From an uncultured Oscillospiraceae bacterium (GTDB lineage Bacteria; Bacillota; Clostridia; Oscillospirales; Acutalibacteraceae), in contig CAJKBW010000030.1 in assembly GCA_905198295.1 (NCBI GenBank), positions 1 through 32,259 of the forward strand: a DNA stretch of 32,259 nucleotides, read 5' to 3'. Below the pieces are notes generated by a model. It searched no databases and was not told the DNA's origin. It saw only the letters and a list, made by a program, of their open reading frames with translations. The position numbers were made by a program, and so were the translations under genes. Below are positions 17,219-25,098 of this stretch, in pieces (the first letter of the stretch is position 1; every line of letters begins with the position of its first letter).

Positions 17219-18520
17219 ATGAAAAAAAGGAAACTGACGACTGTACTGCTCAGCCTGGTGCTGTGTGTCGGCATGCTGACGCCGGCGGGATTTGCCGCGG
17301 AAGCGGATGAGGCGTTCGACGTCGCCGCCGTCGGTGTGCTGGATACCGATCCGCAGGGCAGTGTGGTGGATTTCGGCAGCAGCTACCTGTGGCAGGTGAA
17401 ATGCAATAAGGACCTGTATTCCGGCCCGGAGAGCGACGCGGTCGGCGATAAGCTGAAAACCTTTGTGCAGAGCGAGATCGGCGACTATATCGCGATCAAC
17501 GGCAAAACGGTGACCCAGTGGAATCAGGAGAGCTTCAACAGCGTAATGATCCACATCAGCATCAACGCCAAAAACGGGCAGTATTTTGAAATGAACACCT
17601 CCGCTATGCTCGACGGGCTGCTCAGCCTGGATACCGATAACACCGTTACCTTTTTGCCGGGGCTGCCGGCGGGAGACGGCTCCAAGCTTGAGAAAGCGGT
17701 AACCTTCAAGCTGGCGGCGGGATCCCGGGAACCCTTTGTCCGTGCAGCCGAGGCGGAGGTGATAACCACCACCACGACCGAGGCGGTGGATCCCTCGACT
17801 ATCCCGTTCGATGTGGCGGCTGTCGGCGTGCTGGACCAGACACCGCAGAAAGGCCTGCATGACTTTGGCTCCTCTTACCTGTGGCAGATCGATTTTACCA
17901 AGGATTTTTACGACACGGAGCAGATGGCCAATGGTCGGAAAGACCATGTACAGAGCGAACTGGGAGAGTATATCGTAATCAACGGCAAAACGGTGACCCA
18001 GTGGAACACCGAACTGTTCAACAGTGTGCAGATCCACGTCGCGACCAACCCCTCGTTCGGCCAGTATCTGGAGATGAACACCGACAGCCTGCTTGACGGC
18101 CTGGTGGATGAGAGCACGGACAATACGGTGACGATTCTCAAGGGGTTTCCCTGTGCGGGCGGCACAGCGCTGGAAAACAGCGTGAGCTTCCGGCTCGCGG
18201 CGGGCTCGGCCGAGCCGTTTGCGCGGCTGGATGAGCCGGTGGATGAACCGGCACAGACGACCACTACCCCGGCGAAGACCGAAAAAACCACGACGACAGG
18301 GAAATTTCAGATTGTGGACGAAAGCGGGCCGGATGCGGCATCCGGGCCATCCGATGGGAACACGCCGGGCGGGCCCGGCATAGGGTGGATCATCGGGATT
18401 GCCGCGGCGGCGGTAGTGATTGCCGGCGGCATTGTGGTGATTGTCCTGTGGAAGAAGGGCATTCTGTTCCGGAAGCCGTCCTCTGAAGCAGAGGACGATG
18501 CGGATCATCCGGCGGAATAA
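17219..18520 (+). CDS. Membrane-anchored surface protein with two copies of the same unrecognised domain
   Basis: A 433-residue exported protein with a signal peptide (cleavage near GFAAEA). It has two domain copies at about residues 33-180 and 197-335, related to those of the preceding gene: the second copy shows AAVGVLDQTPQKGLHDFG, VQSELGEYI(V)INGKTV and GQYLEMN. Thr-rich linkers lie between and after the copies. A Gly/Pro-rich spacer leads to one C-terminal transmembrane helix (about 380-405: IGWIIGIAAAAVVIAGG) and a short charged tail. It has no LPxTG-like motif, so it stays in the membrane, unlike its wall-anchored neighbour. Its ribosome site (GAGAGAA) is weak, 33 bases after the previous stop. 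It is probably a co-transcribed partner protein; the function is unknown. Confidence 0.82.
   Translation: MKKRKLTTVLLSLVLCVGMLTPAGFAAEADEAFDVAAVGVLDTDPQGSVVDFGSSYLWQVKCNKDLYSGPESDAVGDKLKTFVQSEIGDYIAINGKTVTQWNQESFNSVMIHISINAKNGQYFEMNTSAMLDGLLSLDTDNTVTFLPGLPAGDGSKLEKAVTFKLAAGSREPFVRAAEAEVITTTTTEAVDPSTIPFDVAAVGVLDQTPQKGLHDFGSSYLWQIDFTKDFYDTEQMANGRKDHVQSELGEYIVINGKTVTQWNTELFNSVQIHVATNPSFGQYLEMNTDSLLDGLVDESTDNTVTILKGFPCAGGTALENSVSFRLAAGSAEPFARLDEPVDEPAQTTTTPAKTEKTTTTGKFQIVDESGPDAASGPSDGNTPGGPGIGWIIGIAAAAVVIAGGIVVIVLWKKGILFRKPSSEAEDDADHPAE
17315..18225 (+). repeat. Two in-frame repeats of the same domain in the membrane-anchored protein
   Basis: The units begin near 17315 and at 17807, each opening with FDVAAVGVLD and ending with a (K/R)LAAGS-x-EPF(V/A)R stretch. 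They are more distant from the four upstream units but keep the INGKT, TDNTVT and QY(F/L)EMN landmarks. Confidence 0.85.
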
Positions 18521-18526
18521 GCATGG

Positions 18527-18565
18527 GGGGAGCCCGCGTGCCGGGATACGACACGCGGGCTCTCC
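18527..18565 (+). terminator. GC-rich hairpin ending the 11-gene train
   Basis: Arms at 18527-18540 and 18552-18565 form a 14-bp stem with one G-T pair around an 11-base loop. Only TT and then an A run follow, so it lacks a strong U tract. Partial read-through into the rhamnosidase 26 bases downstream is plausible. Confidence 0.7.
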
Positions 18566-18591
18566 TTAAAAACGACGATGGAGAAAAACGT

Positions 18592-21204
18592 ATGACCACT
18601 TACCTGGAGAATCTGCGATGTCAATATGAATCTGAAAATCATCTGGTTCCGCGCGAAGGCGCGGTATTCAGCTGGTCGTATGGGACGGAGGACCTGTCTG
18701 CCTTGGCCAGTGTTAAGGCGGTCGTCGTGGACAGCCGGGATACGGTTGTCTGGTCCAGCCCGGAATATCCGGAACCGGTCGTCCAGACGGAATATACCGG
18801 CGCGTGCCTGTCACCCGGCGCGCGTTACAGCCTGCTGGTCACTGCAACCGACCGCGGCGGCGCACAGCACACCGCCCGCATCGCGTTTGATACGGTGCCT
18901 GAAGCGTTTGCGGCCGACTGGATATGGCTGGATAATGCGCACGTCCGCCCCACGACGGTCAATGCGCATTATACCGGTTACAGCTCGCCGTATTTCCGGC
19001 GACGCTTTGCGGTGGAGGGCGAGGTGCGGCGGGCCATGCTGTATGCTTCGGCGCTGGGGGTATATGAGCTGCAGCTCAATGGCCGGCGCCTGCATGACAC
19101 CTGGTTTGATCCCGGCTGGACCGATTACCGCCGGCGTATCGCGTACCAGGCCTATGACGTGACCGAATGGCTCAGTCAGGGGGAAAACCGTCTGGACGCC
19201 TGTCTGGGTGAAGGGTGGTATCGGGGGTTTATCCTTTTTCACGATAAAAACTATGGGGATATCCCGCTCAAGCTGTTTTGTGAACTGCGGGTGGAGTATG
19301 CTGACGGCCGGCGGTGCACGGTGGCATCGGACGGTCAATGGAAGGCCGGAACCGGCCCGCTGCGGTATTCCGACTTTCAGATGGGAGAATTTTACGCGCC
19401 GACACCGGAGGAAGGCACCGATGCCTTTTACCGCTATCCGGTGTGTGCGCAGCCGGATCAGGAGCTCACCGGCCGGCTGGTGCCGCAGCTCGGACCGCCG
19501 ATCCGGGAGATCGCGTCGTTCACCCCCCGACTGCTTCACTGGAAAGAAGGGGCGGCGGTGCTGGATGTCGGCCAGAATATATCCGGATTTCTGCGCCTGC
19601 GGCTGCGCGGACTGCCGGCAGGCCGGGAAATTCGGATTGTCTGCGGGGAAATGCTCGAAGCGGACGGTGGGGTGTACACCGAAAATCTCCGTCTGGCGGA
19701 GCAGGTGAACCGCTATATCGCGGTGGGGAGAGCGGAAGAAACCTGCCAGCCGCATTTCACCGTACACGGTTTCCAGTATGCAGAAATTCACGGTCTGCTT
19801 CCGGAGGAACTGGAAAAGGCGGAGATCACGGCGGTTGCGCTCAGCGCAGACTGCCGGCGTACCGGAGATTTTTCCTGCGGCCATCCGCTGGTCAATAAGC
19901 TGTATTCCAATCTGGTATGGGGTCAGCGGGATAATTTCAGCACCGTGCCGACCGACTGCCCGCAGCGCAATGAACGGATCGGGTGGACCGGGGATGCGCA
20001 GATTTTCTGCGCCACCGCCTGCTACAATATGGATTGCCAGACCTATTACCATAAGTACTGCCGGGATTTGTTTGATGCCCAGTTTGCGGACGGCGCGTTT
20101 CCGGACGTGGCGCCGCTGCTGTACGGCACCGATGGCGCGCTGTTTTTTGAGCGGGCGAATGCCGCCTGGGCGGATGCGGGGATTATTATCCCGTGGCGGC
20201 TGTATACATTTTACCGGAACCGGGAGCACCTGCGTGAGGCTTATCCGCATATGGCGGCCTATGCGTGCTATCTGCTTGCCCACTCGTCCGACGGGCTGTA
20301 CTGCCGCGCGGATTACAGCGACTGGCTGAGCATCCGGGACGATACCGTGCGGGCGGTGCTTGCGACGGCCTATGCGGCCTACGACATGGAGCTGATGCGC
20401 CGTGCGGCCGGGGTGCTCGGCATGGAGGAAGACGCGGCTTTTTATGCGCGGGCGTTTGAACAGTACCGCCGCGCCTTCTACCGGCATTTTGTGGATGGGG
20501 AAAAGCGTATCCTCGGCGATTCCCAGACATCGTATGTGCTGGCGCTGCGTTTCGGCATCGCCCGTGCGGAGGACTGCGCGGCGTTTGCTGCCCACTTGGC
20601 GCGGCGGATCCGCCATAACGGCGGGCATCTCTCGTCGGGTTTTGTCGGCATCAGCTATCTGCTGCCGGTTCTGTGTGATTACGGCTATGCCGATCTGGCG
20701 TATCAGCTGCTGCTCAACGAGAGCTATCCCTCCTGGCTGTACAGCGTGGTTAACGGAGCCACCACCATCTGGGAACGCTGGAATTCCTATACCCGGGAGG
20801 GCGGTTTCGGTGATGTGTCGATGAATTCCTTCAATCATTATTCGCTCGGCTCGGTGGGAGAATGGCTGTTTTCGTATTGTGCCGGCATCCGCCCGGCAGA
20901 GGATACCGATGGGTTTTCGAGGATCACGCTGTGCCCCTGTCCCGACGAGCGGCTGGGGCACTGCTCGGGAACCTATGACTCGGTATACGGCCGGATATCC
21001 AGCGCCTGGCGGTATGAGAACGGCGGGATAACGTTTACCTTTTCCGTTCCGGCGGGGGTGGAGGCCGTTGCGCTGCTGCCCGCCGAGGGAGAGATGCAGA
21101 CGCTGCGCTATACCGCTCAGGCCCGTTTTGCCATTCCGCTCACTCCGGGCACACATAGCTTTTTCGTCGAAGCGCCGGCTCAGCAAAGTGAGCAGGCGGT
21201 ATAA
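18592..21204 (+). CDS. Alpha-L-rhamnosidase, GH78 family, cytoplasmic
   Basis: An 870-residue enzyme releasing terminal alpha-L-rhamnose from glycosides or oligosaccharides. ATG 18592 is chosen because GGAG lies eight bases upstream; a longer in-frame opening would run back into the upstream hairpin. There is no signal peptide. N-terminal beta domains come first (Fn3-like, then one starting near ADWIWLD). The (alpha/alpha)6 catalytic domain carries the GH78 hallmark TDCPQRNERIGWTGDAQ, with the likely general acid Glu461. TTIWERWN holds the likely second catalytic Glu728. A C-terminal beta-sandwich closes the protein. The length is typical. It probably acts on material brought in by the upstream importers. 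The family assignment is firm; the aglycone is unknown. Confidence 0.93.
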   Translation: MTTYLENLRCQYESENHLVPREGAVFSWSYGTEDLSALASVKAVVVDSRDTVVWSSPEYPEPVVQTEYTGACLSPGARYSLLVTATDRGGAQHTARIAFDTVPEAFAADWIWLDNAHVRPTTVNAHYTGYSSPYFRRRFAVEGEVRRAMLYASALGVYELQLNGRRLHDTWFDPGWTDYRRRIAYQAYDVTEWLSQGENRLDACLGEGWYRGFILFHDKNYGDIPLKLFCELRVEYADGRRCTVASDGQWKAGTGPLRYSDFQMGEFYAPTPEEGTDAFYRYPVCAQPDQELTGRLVPQLGPPIREIASFTPRLLHWKEGAAVLDVGQNISGFLRLRLRGLPAGREIRIVCGEMLEADGGVYTENLRLAEQVNRYIAVGRAEETCQPHFTVHGFQYAEIHGLLPEELEKAEITAVALSADCRRTGDFSCGHPLVNKLYSNLVWGQRDNFSTVPTDCPQRNERIGWTGDAQIFCATACYNMDCQTYYHKYCRDLFDAQFADGAFPDVAPLLYGTDGALFFERANAAWADAGIIIPWRLYTFYRNREHLREAYPHMAAYACYLLAHSSDGLYCRADYSDWLSIRDDTVRAVLATAYAAYDMELMRRAAGVLGMEEDAAFYARAFEQYRRAFYRHFVDGEKRILGDSQTSYVLALRFGIARAEDCAAFAAHLARRIRHNGGHLSSGFVGISYLLPVLCDYGYADLAYQLLLNESYPSWLYSVVNGATTIWERWNSYTREGGFGDVSMNSFNHYSLGSVGEWLFSYCAGIRPAEDTDGFSRITLCPCPDERLGHCSGTYDSVYGRISSAWRYENGGITFTFSVPAGVEAVALLPAEGEMQTLRYTAQARFAIPLTPGTHSFFVEAPAQQSEQAV

Positions 21205-21212
21205 GGGGAATT

Positions 21213-21254
21213 ACAAAAGTGCCGGCCCGGATACATCCGGGCCGGTACTTTTGT
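21213..21254. terminator. Bidirectional terminator between convergent genes
   Basis: A 20-base arm (21213-21232) and its near-perfect complement (21235-21254, one G-T pair) end in a T run on both strands (ACTTTTGT on each side). It sits between the stops of the GH78 gene and the nucleoside hydrolase and should serve both. Confidence 0.92.
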
Positions 21255-21273
21255 ATACGGAACTGCCGCCGGT

Positions 21274-22149
21274 TCAGCGGAACACCGAAAAATAGGCATC
21301 GAAAAAGCCGCCGACATCCACCGTTTCGGCCACCTCATGCGGACCGTTTTCCGCACGGCGCAGTCGGGTCAGTCCCATGCGGGCGGTGTTGCACAGTTCC
21401 ACGTGGACCTGCCCCCGTGCGTACGTGAGTACCTCCGGGACAAACAGCCCCACCGCGGTCAGCGGGTCGTGGAAGGTGATGACATCGGCTTCCTCGAACC
21501 AGACCCCGGCAAAATCCAGCACGGGCTGCAGCACCGGATGGCGGAACCGGCGGGAAACCTCTTCTTTGGACAGATTGACCTGAAAGGTCACGTCCAGTCC
21601 TACCGAACGGTGTACCGGTGCGGCGGCGTGGTAAACCATCGCGGTGGCGTAGGGATCACACCGTGCGTTCCATTCGCATTCGACGATGTGGGAAAAGCGG
21701 TCGGTAAACGCGCCGCACATGAGCACCAGCCGTTTAAGCAGAGCCGGCAGTTCGGGATCGTAAGCAAACAGAAGGCCCACATTGGTCATCGGGCCGATCG
21801 CCAGCAGTGTGATTTCGCCGGGATGGCGGCGAATGGTATCCTGCATGAAGGCGAGCCATTCCCCCTGCGGAAAATCCGTGCGGTGCGGCCAGCCGCCCAG
21901 CCCCTTGAGTTGGGAGACCTCCGAAGGCGGCGTGTGGTCGAGTATGGCACGGCGCGCGCCGGGATACAGGGGGATATCCTTTCCTGCGGCATAGCAGAGG
22001 GCGCTCGCCAGCCTGCAGCGGTCGGCGGTTTCCCCGAGCACCGTTGTGATGCCCATCAGTTCGCATTCCGGCTGCATCAGCAGGTACGCTAGGCATACGG
22101 CATCGTCGATATCGCTGCCGATATCGGTATCCAGCAGAATTTTTTCCAT
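21274..22149 (-). CDS. Nucleoside hydrolase (inosine/uridine-preferring family)
   Basis: A 291-residue cytoplasmic enzyme that cleaves the N-glycosidic bond of ribonucleosides to base and ribose. Family signatures are all present: the calcium-binding N-terminus DTDIGSDIDDA (residues 7-17), ITTVLGE, AIGPMTNV, EWNARCDPYAT and the active-site FHDPLTA. The usual GN after ITTV is GE here, so the site may not accept standard nucleosides in the usual way. The start at 22149 has AAGGAGG nine bases upstream on the - strand. It converges with the GH78 gene and diverges from the shorter GH78-like gene. A role with unusual ribosides or salvage is possible; the base preference cannot be read. Confidence 0.92.
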   Translation of the reverse strand: MEKILLDTDIGSDIDDAVCLAYLLMQPECELMGITTVLGETADRCRLASALCYAAGKDIPLYPGARRAILDHTPPSEVSQLKGLGGWPHRTDFPQGEWLAFMQDTIRRHPGEITLLAIGPMTNVGLLFAYDPELPALLKRLVLMCGAFTDRFSHIVECEWNARCDPYATAMVYHAAAPVHRSVGLDVTFQVNLSKEEVSRRFRHPVLQPVLDFAGVWFEEADVITFHDPLTAVGLFVPEVLTYARGQVHVELCNTARMGLTRLRRAENGPHEVAETVDVGGFFDAYFSVFR

Positions 22150-22187
22150 ACGGTGTAGGCCTCCTTTTCAGCACATCTTTCCCTTTC

Positions 22188-22215
22188 AGTATACCCGCAG
22201 GAAAAAGAAAAGCAA
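22188..22215 (-). promoter_or_regulatory. Candidate sigma-A promoter for the nucleoside hydrolase
   Basis: On the - strand, TTGCTT (22210-22215) and TATACT (22188-22193) are 16 bases apart and lie about 40 bases upstream of the start. This is a one-mismatch -10 with a moderate -35. Confidence 0.5.
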
Positions 22216-22234
22216 GGGTGAGAAGTACCCTGCC

Positions 22235-22302
22235 CTATGGGGCAAAACGCCTAATGCGGCGGCGAATGGATTTCCCCATAGCGATGAGGAGGTTTCCCCG
22301 TA
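22235..22302. promoter_or_regulatory. Candidate operator repeats in the divergent intergenic region
   Basis: CTATGGGG (22235-22242) is the exact inverse of CCCCATAG (22274-22281). TTTCCCCATA (22271-22280) recurs as TTTCCCCGTA (22293-22302), 22 bases away, two helical turns. No convincing promoter for the + strand gene was found in this stretch. Confidence 0.35.
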
Positions 22303-22350
22303 TACGTCGGCCGGACAGCATGCTACAATGCGGGAGAAGGGGTGTCATAT

Positions 22351-24489
22351 ATGGAGAAGGTTTTGTTTGAGAAGGCCCGGCCGGTGTTCCTGCGGGGGCT
22401 GAGCGGGGAAAAGAATATCACCGCGTCGTTCCGGGCGGTGTTCCGCGCGGCGGCGGGGGAGGAATGGCGGCTGCGGATTACGGCGTCGAGCGCTTACCGC
22501 GTGTGGCTCAATGGGGAATTTGCCGGCTATGGCCCGGCCCGTGCAGCGCATGGGTATTATCGCCTGGATGAGCTGCCGCTCACACCGCGGTGTGACGCGG
22601 AGGAAAACCGCCTGATTATTGAGGTGGCGGGCTATAACGTCGGCGGCTATTACTGGCTGGATCAGCCGGCTTTTGTGCAGGCGGAGCTTTGCTGCGGCGG
22701 CAGTCCGGTGCGGTATACCGCTGCGGGAGAGGGCGGATTTGTGGCGCGCCGCATGACCGAGCGGATGCAGCGCACCCAGCGCTTCAGCTTTCAGCGGCCT
22801 TTTACAGAGGTATACTGCCTGGATGGCGCCTACGCGTCCTGGCAGCAGCACGGCGGGATCGATGAACCGGTCGAGGAGCTGCCGCCGCGTACGGTCATCC
22901 CGCGGGGGATCCCGCTGCCGTCGTATTCCCTGTGGCCGGCGCGGGAGGTGACGGCGCGCGGCAAGCTCGGATACGGCAATCGGCCACAGCGGGTGTTTGA
23001 CGACCGGTCGCTGACCCAGATATCCGAAATATGCAAGGGTTTCCCAAAAGAGGAACTGGCCTGCTGCCTGTCGGACGAGGTGCAGGCGCTGTCCTTTGCG
23101 CCGGCCGGCGGCCCGTGCGCCTTTGGGGAGGGTGCCGCCGTTCCGGCGGACGGCTATGTGCTGCTGGATTTTGAAAAAAACAAAAGTGGGTTTATCCGTC
23201 TGGAGCTGTCCTGCACCGCATCCTGTACGCTGTATCTGCTGTTTGATGAGGTGCTGTGCGGCGGCGATATCGATTTTCTGCGCAGCGGCTGCTGCGCGGC
23301 CGCAAAGCTGGAGCTTGCAGCGGGCGAGTACACGTTTGAATCCTTTGAGCCATATACCCTGCGGTATCTCAAGATCGCCGCGAAGGGCGGCGCCTGCACG
23401 GTGCGGCGTGCCGCTGTCCGCCGGTATGAGACGGGCGCGCTGCTGCTGCCGGCCCCGGTGTTTGCCGATGAAGAGCTCGCCTGCATCTACGCCGCCGCGG
23501 AGGATACCTTCCGGCAGAATGCGGTGGATATCCTCACCGACTGCCCCTCACGTGAACGTGCCGGCTGGCTGTGTGATACCTTTTTCACTGCACGGGCGGA
23601 AAAGGCGCTGACCGGCGTGAACCGGATTGAGGAAAATTTTCTGGAAAACTACCGTCTGCCGGAGACCTTCGCCTTTTTGCCGACGGGCATGGTGCCCATG
23701 CGCTATCCGGCGGATGACGATGAACGGGTATTCATCCCGAACTGGGCGATGTGGCTGGTGCTGGAGCTGCGGGACTATCGGGACCGCGACGGCAGCGAAA
23801 AGCTCATTGAAGCATTCCGGGACCGGGTGTATGCGCTGCTGGCGTATTTCCTGCCCTTTGAAAACGAGTACGGGCTGCTGGAAAAACTGGACGGCTGGGT
23901 GTTTGTGGAGTGGTCGAAAGCCAACGAGCTGGTACAGGACGTCAGCTTTCCCACGAATATGCTGTATGCGCGCATGCTCCGGGCTGCCGGGGAGCTGTAT
24001 GGCGATGCGGCGCTGATCGAAAAGGCCGTGCGGGTGACAGCGGCGGTAAACGACTGGAGTTATGACGGCCGGTTTTATGTGGATAATGCCGTCCGGCAGG
24101 ACGGTGTTCTCCAGCCCACCGGAGAGCGCACCGAGGTATGCCAATACTATGCCTTTTTCTGCGGCATTGCCTCGCCCGATACCCGGCCATGGCTGTGGAA
24201 AACCCTGCTGGAGGATTTCGGCGCCGGGCGAAAACAGCATAATGCCTATCCCGAAATCTATTTTGCCAATGCGTTTATCGGCAATTATCTGCGGATGGAG
24301 CTTTTGTTTTCCAACGGGCTGTATGCGCGTCTGCTTGAGGAGATCAAGGCGTATTTCGGCGGTATGGCCCGCCTGACCGGCACCCTGTGGGAGTTTGATG
24401 CTGAAGTGGCGAGCTGCTGCCACGGCTTTACCTCGGTGCTCGCCTATTGGATTCGTCATGTGCTGTCCGGACAGAAGCCGTTTCGGTGA
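22351..24489 (+). CDS. GH78-related alpha-L-rhamnosidase-like protein, cytoplasmic
   Basis: A 712-residue protein of the same clan as the GH78 enzyme but shorter and divergent. ATG 22351 is chosen because AGAAGGGG lies about eight bases upstream. An N-terminal beta domain carries RVWLNGEFAGYGPARAAHGY, typical of the carbohydrate-binding entry domains of this family. The helical-barrel signature is TDCPSRERAGWLCDTFF, with candidate acid Glu402. GTLWEFDAEVASCCHGF holds candidate base Glu681. No signal peptide is visible. The WTGDAQ of true GH78 enzymes is replaced by WLCDTF, so activity or substrate may differ (another hexose, or a hydrolase acting on a different linkage). It is divergent from the nucleoside hydrolase and ends at a strong terminator. 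Confidence 0.85.
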   Translation: MEKVLFEKARPVFLRGLSGEKNITASFRAVFRAAAGEEWRLRITASSAYRVWLNGEFAGYGPARAAHGYYRLDELPLTPRCDAEENRLIIEVAGYNVGGYYWLDQPAFVQAELCCGGSPVRYTAAGEGGFVARRMTERMQRTQRFSFQRPFTEVYCLDGAYASWQQHGGIDEPVEELPPRTVIPRGIPLPSYSLWPAREVTARGKLGYGNRPQRVFDDRSLTQISEICKGFPKEELACCLSDEVQALSFAPAGGPCAFGEGAAVPADGYVLLDFEKNKSGFIRLELSCTASCTLYLLFDEVLCGGDIDFLRSGCCAAAKLELAAGEYTFESFEPYTLRYLKIAAKGGACTVRRAAVRRYETGALLLPAPVFADEELACIYAAAEDTFRQNAVDILTDCPSRERAGWLCDTFFTARAEKALTGVNRIEENFLENYRLPETFAFLPTGMVPMRYPADDDERVFIPNWAMWLVLELRDYRDRDGSEKLIEAFRDRVYALLAYFLPFENEYGLLEKLDGWVFVEWSKANELVQDVSFPTNMLYARMLRAAGELYGDAALIEKAVRVTAAVNDWSYDGRFYVDNAVRQDGVLQPTGERTEVCQYYAFFCGIASPDTRPWLWKTLLEDFGAGRKQHNAYPEIYFANAFIGNYLRMELLFSNGLYARLLEEIKAYFGGMARLTGTLWEFDAEVASCCHGFTSVLAYWIRHVLSGQKPFR

Positions 24490-24515
24490 GGGATTATTTG
24501 TGCTGCTTATTGCAG

Positions 24516-24550
24516 GCGGGGCGGGAGAAAATCCCGCCCCGCTGTCTTTT
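24516..24550 (+). terminator. Rho-independent terminator after the GH78-like gene
   Basis: A perfect 11-bp GC stem (24516-24526 with 24532-24542) around GAAAA is followed by TGTCTTTT, 27 bases after the stop codon. Confidence 0.93.
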
Positions 24551-24911
24551 ATGCTATCTGATCCGCCGGCTCGTTCAGACAGTCGAGGACAACATCCCGG
24601 AACTGTCTGGGAGAGAGATACGCCGCATTACAGCGGCAGGCCAGCCGGTATACGGTATCCCGGCACAGGGAAATGTCCGGAATACGATCGATTTCAAGCC
24701 ATTGTCCCCGCCGCCTGCCCAGGCACTGCATGCCATATGTCGTGTGATCGATACCGGCGTCATCGGTTATCCGGGTGCGGATAACCCGATAGAGAATCTC
24801 GCGCCGCTGTGCGCGGAAAAAAACCATGTCGGCAGAGCGCTGCCGGCCGGACAGTTCTGTGCTGTGAACCAACCATAACCCTACCGGATTCAGCCGCTGT
24901 AATTTTACCAT
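24549..24911 (-). CDS. Small DUF6514-like protein
   Basis: A 120-residue cytoplasmic protein on the - strand. The core YRVIRTRITDDAGIDHTTYGMQ, then IPDIS, then LSPRQFRDVVLDCL matches the pattern I associate with DUF6514, a small Clostridia family of unknown role. The N-terminal ~35 residues precede the recognised core, so a later start is possible. An AGAGGA-type ribosome site lies about ten bases before the start at 24911. The overlapping + strand openings lack family resemblance. It diverges from the XRE regulator and faces the terminator of the GH78-like gene. No function is known. Confidence 0.7.
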   Translation of the reverse strand: MVKLQRLNPVGLWLVHSTELSGRQRSADMVFFRAQRREILYRVIRTRITDDAGIDHTTYGMQCLGRRRGQWLEIDRIPDISLCRDTVYRLACRCNAAYLSPRQFRDVVLDCLNEPADQIA

Positions 24912-24945
24912 ACTGTTCCGTCCTCTGCATATTTTTGGGTTTTGC

Positions 24946-24975
24946 TTTACAACTGCGGGTGCATTGTGTTATATT
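24946..24975 (+). promoter_or_regulatory. Strong extended -10 promoter for the XRE regulator
   Basis: TTTACA (24946-24951) and TATATT (24970-24975) are 18 bases apart with TG one base before the -10. Transcription would start near 24982, giving an untranslated leader of about 117 bases. Confidence 0.75.
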
Positions 24976-24986
24976 GCGGAATAGAT

Positions 24987-25039
24987 GATTTGCTGTACTC
25001 ATGGTACAGGAATATTCAGTGAAATACAAACAGCAAATC
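24987..25039 (+). promoter_or_regulatory. Leader with mutually exclusive hairpins upstream of the XRE regulator
   Basis: GATTTGCTGT (24987-24996) can pair exactly with ACAGCAAATC (25030-25039). CTGTAC (24993-24998) can instead pair with GTACAG (25004-25009). The two hairpins share 24993-24996, so only one can form at a time. It could be an RNA switch or a DNA operator. Confidence 0.4.
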
Positions 25040-25081
25040 TGCATAGCTGTGTTGTGGCGGCTGGTTTGCCTGATAAATTGA

Positions 25082-25097
25082 TTATCACAGGTGATAA
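25082..25097. promoter_or_regulatory. Perfect 16-bp palindrome at the XRE start
   Basis: TTATCAC-AG-GTGATAA ends one base before ATG 25099 and contains the only ribosome-site-like stretch (AGGTGA). It is a candidate autoregulatory operator or a hairpin hiding the ribosome site. Confidence 0.55.
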
Positions 25098-25098
25098 A

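Noticed and set aside
18811..21186. A 791-codon open frame on the - strand opposite the GH78 gene
   Set aside because: It is a shadow of a clearly recognisable GH78 enzyme; its translation is rich in Arg, His and Pro and shows no domain.
22324..22329. TACAAT as a -10 promoter element for the GH78-like gene
   Set aside because: Transcription would start at the ribosome site itself, and no matching -35 is present.
24447..24878. A 143-codon + strand open frame after the GH78-like gene
   Set aside because: It begins inside the preceding gene and runs through its terminator; the DUF6514-like frame on the other strand is the better explanation.
24985..25098. Longer N-terminus for the XRE regulator
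   Set aside because: The extra 38 residues have no domain character and coincide with leader hairpins and the palindrome; XRE domains normally start near the chosen ATG.
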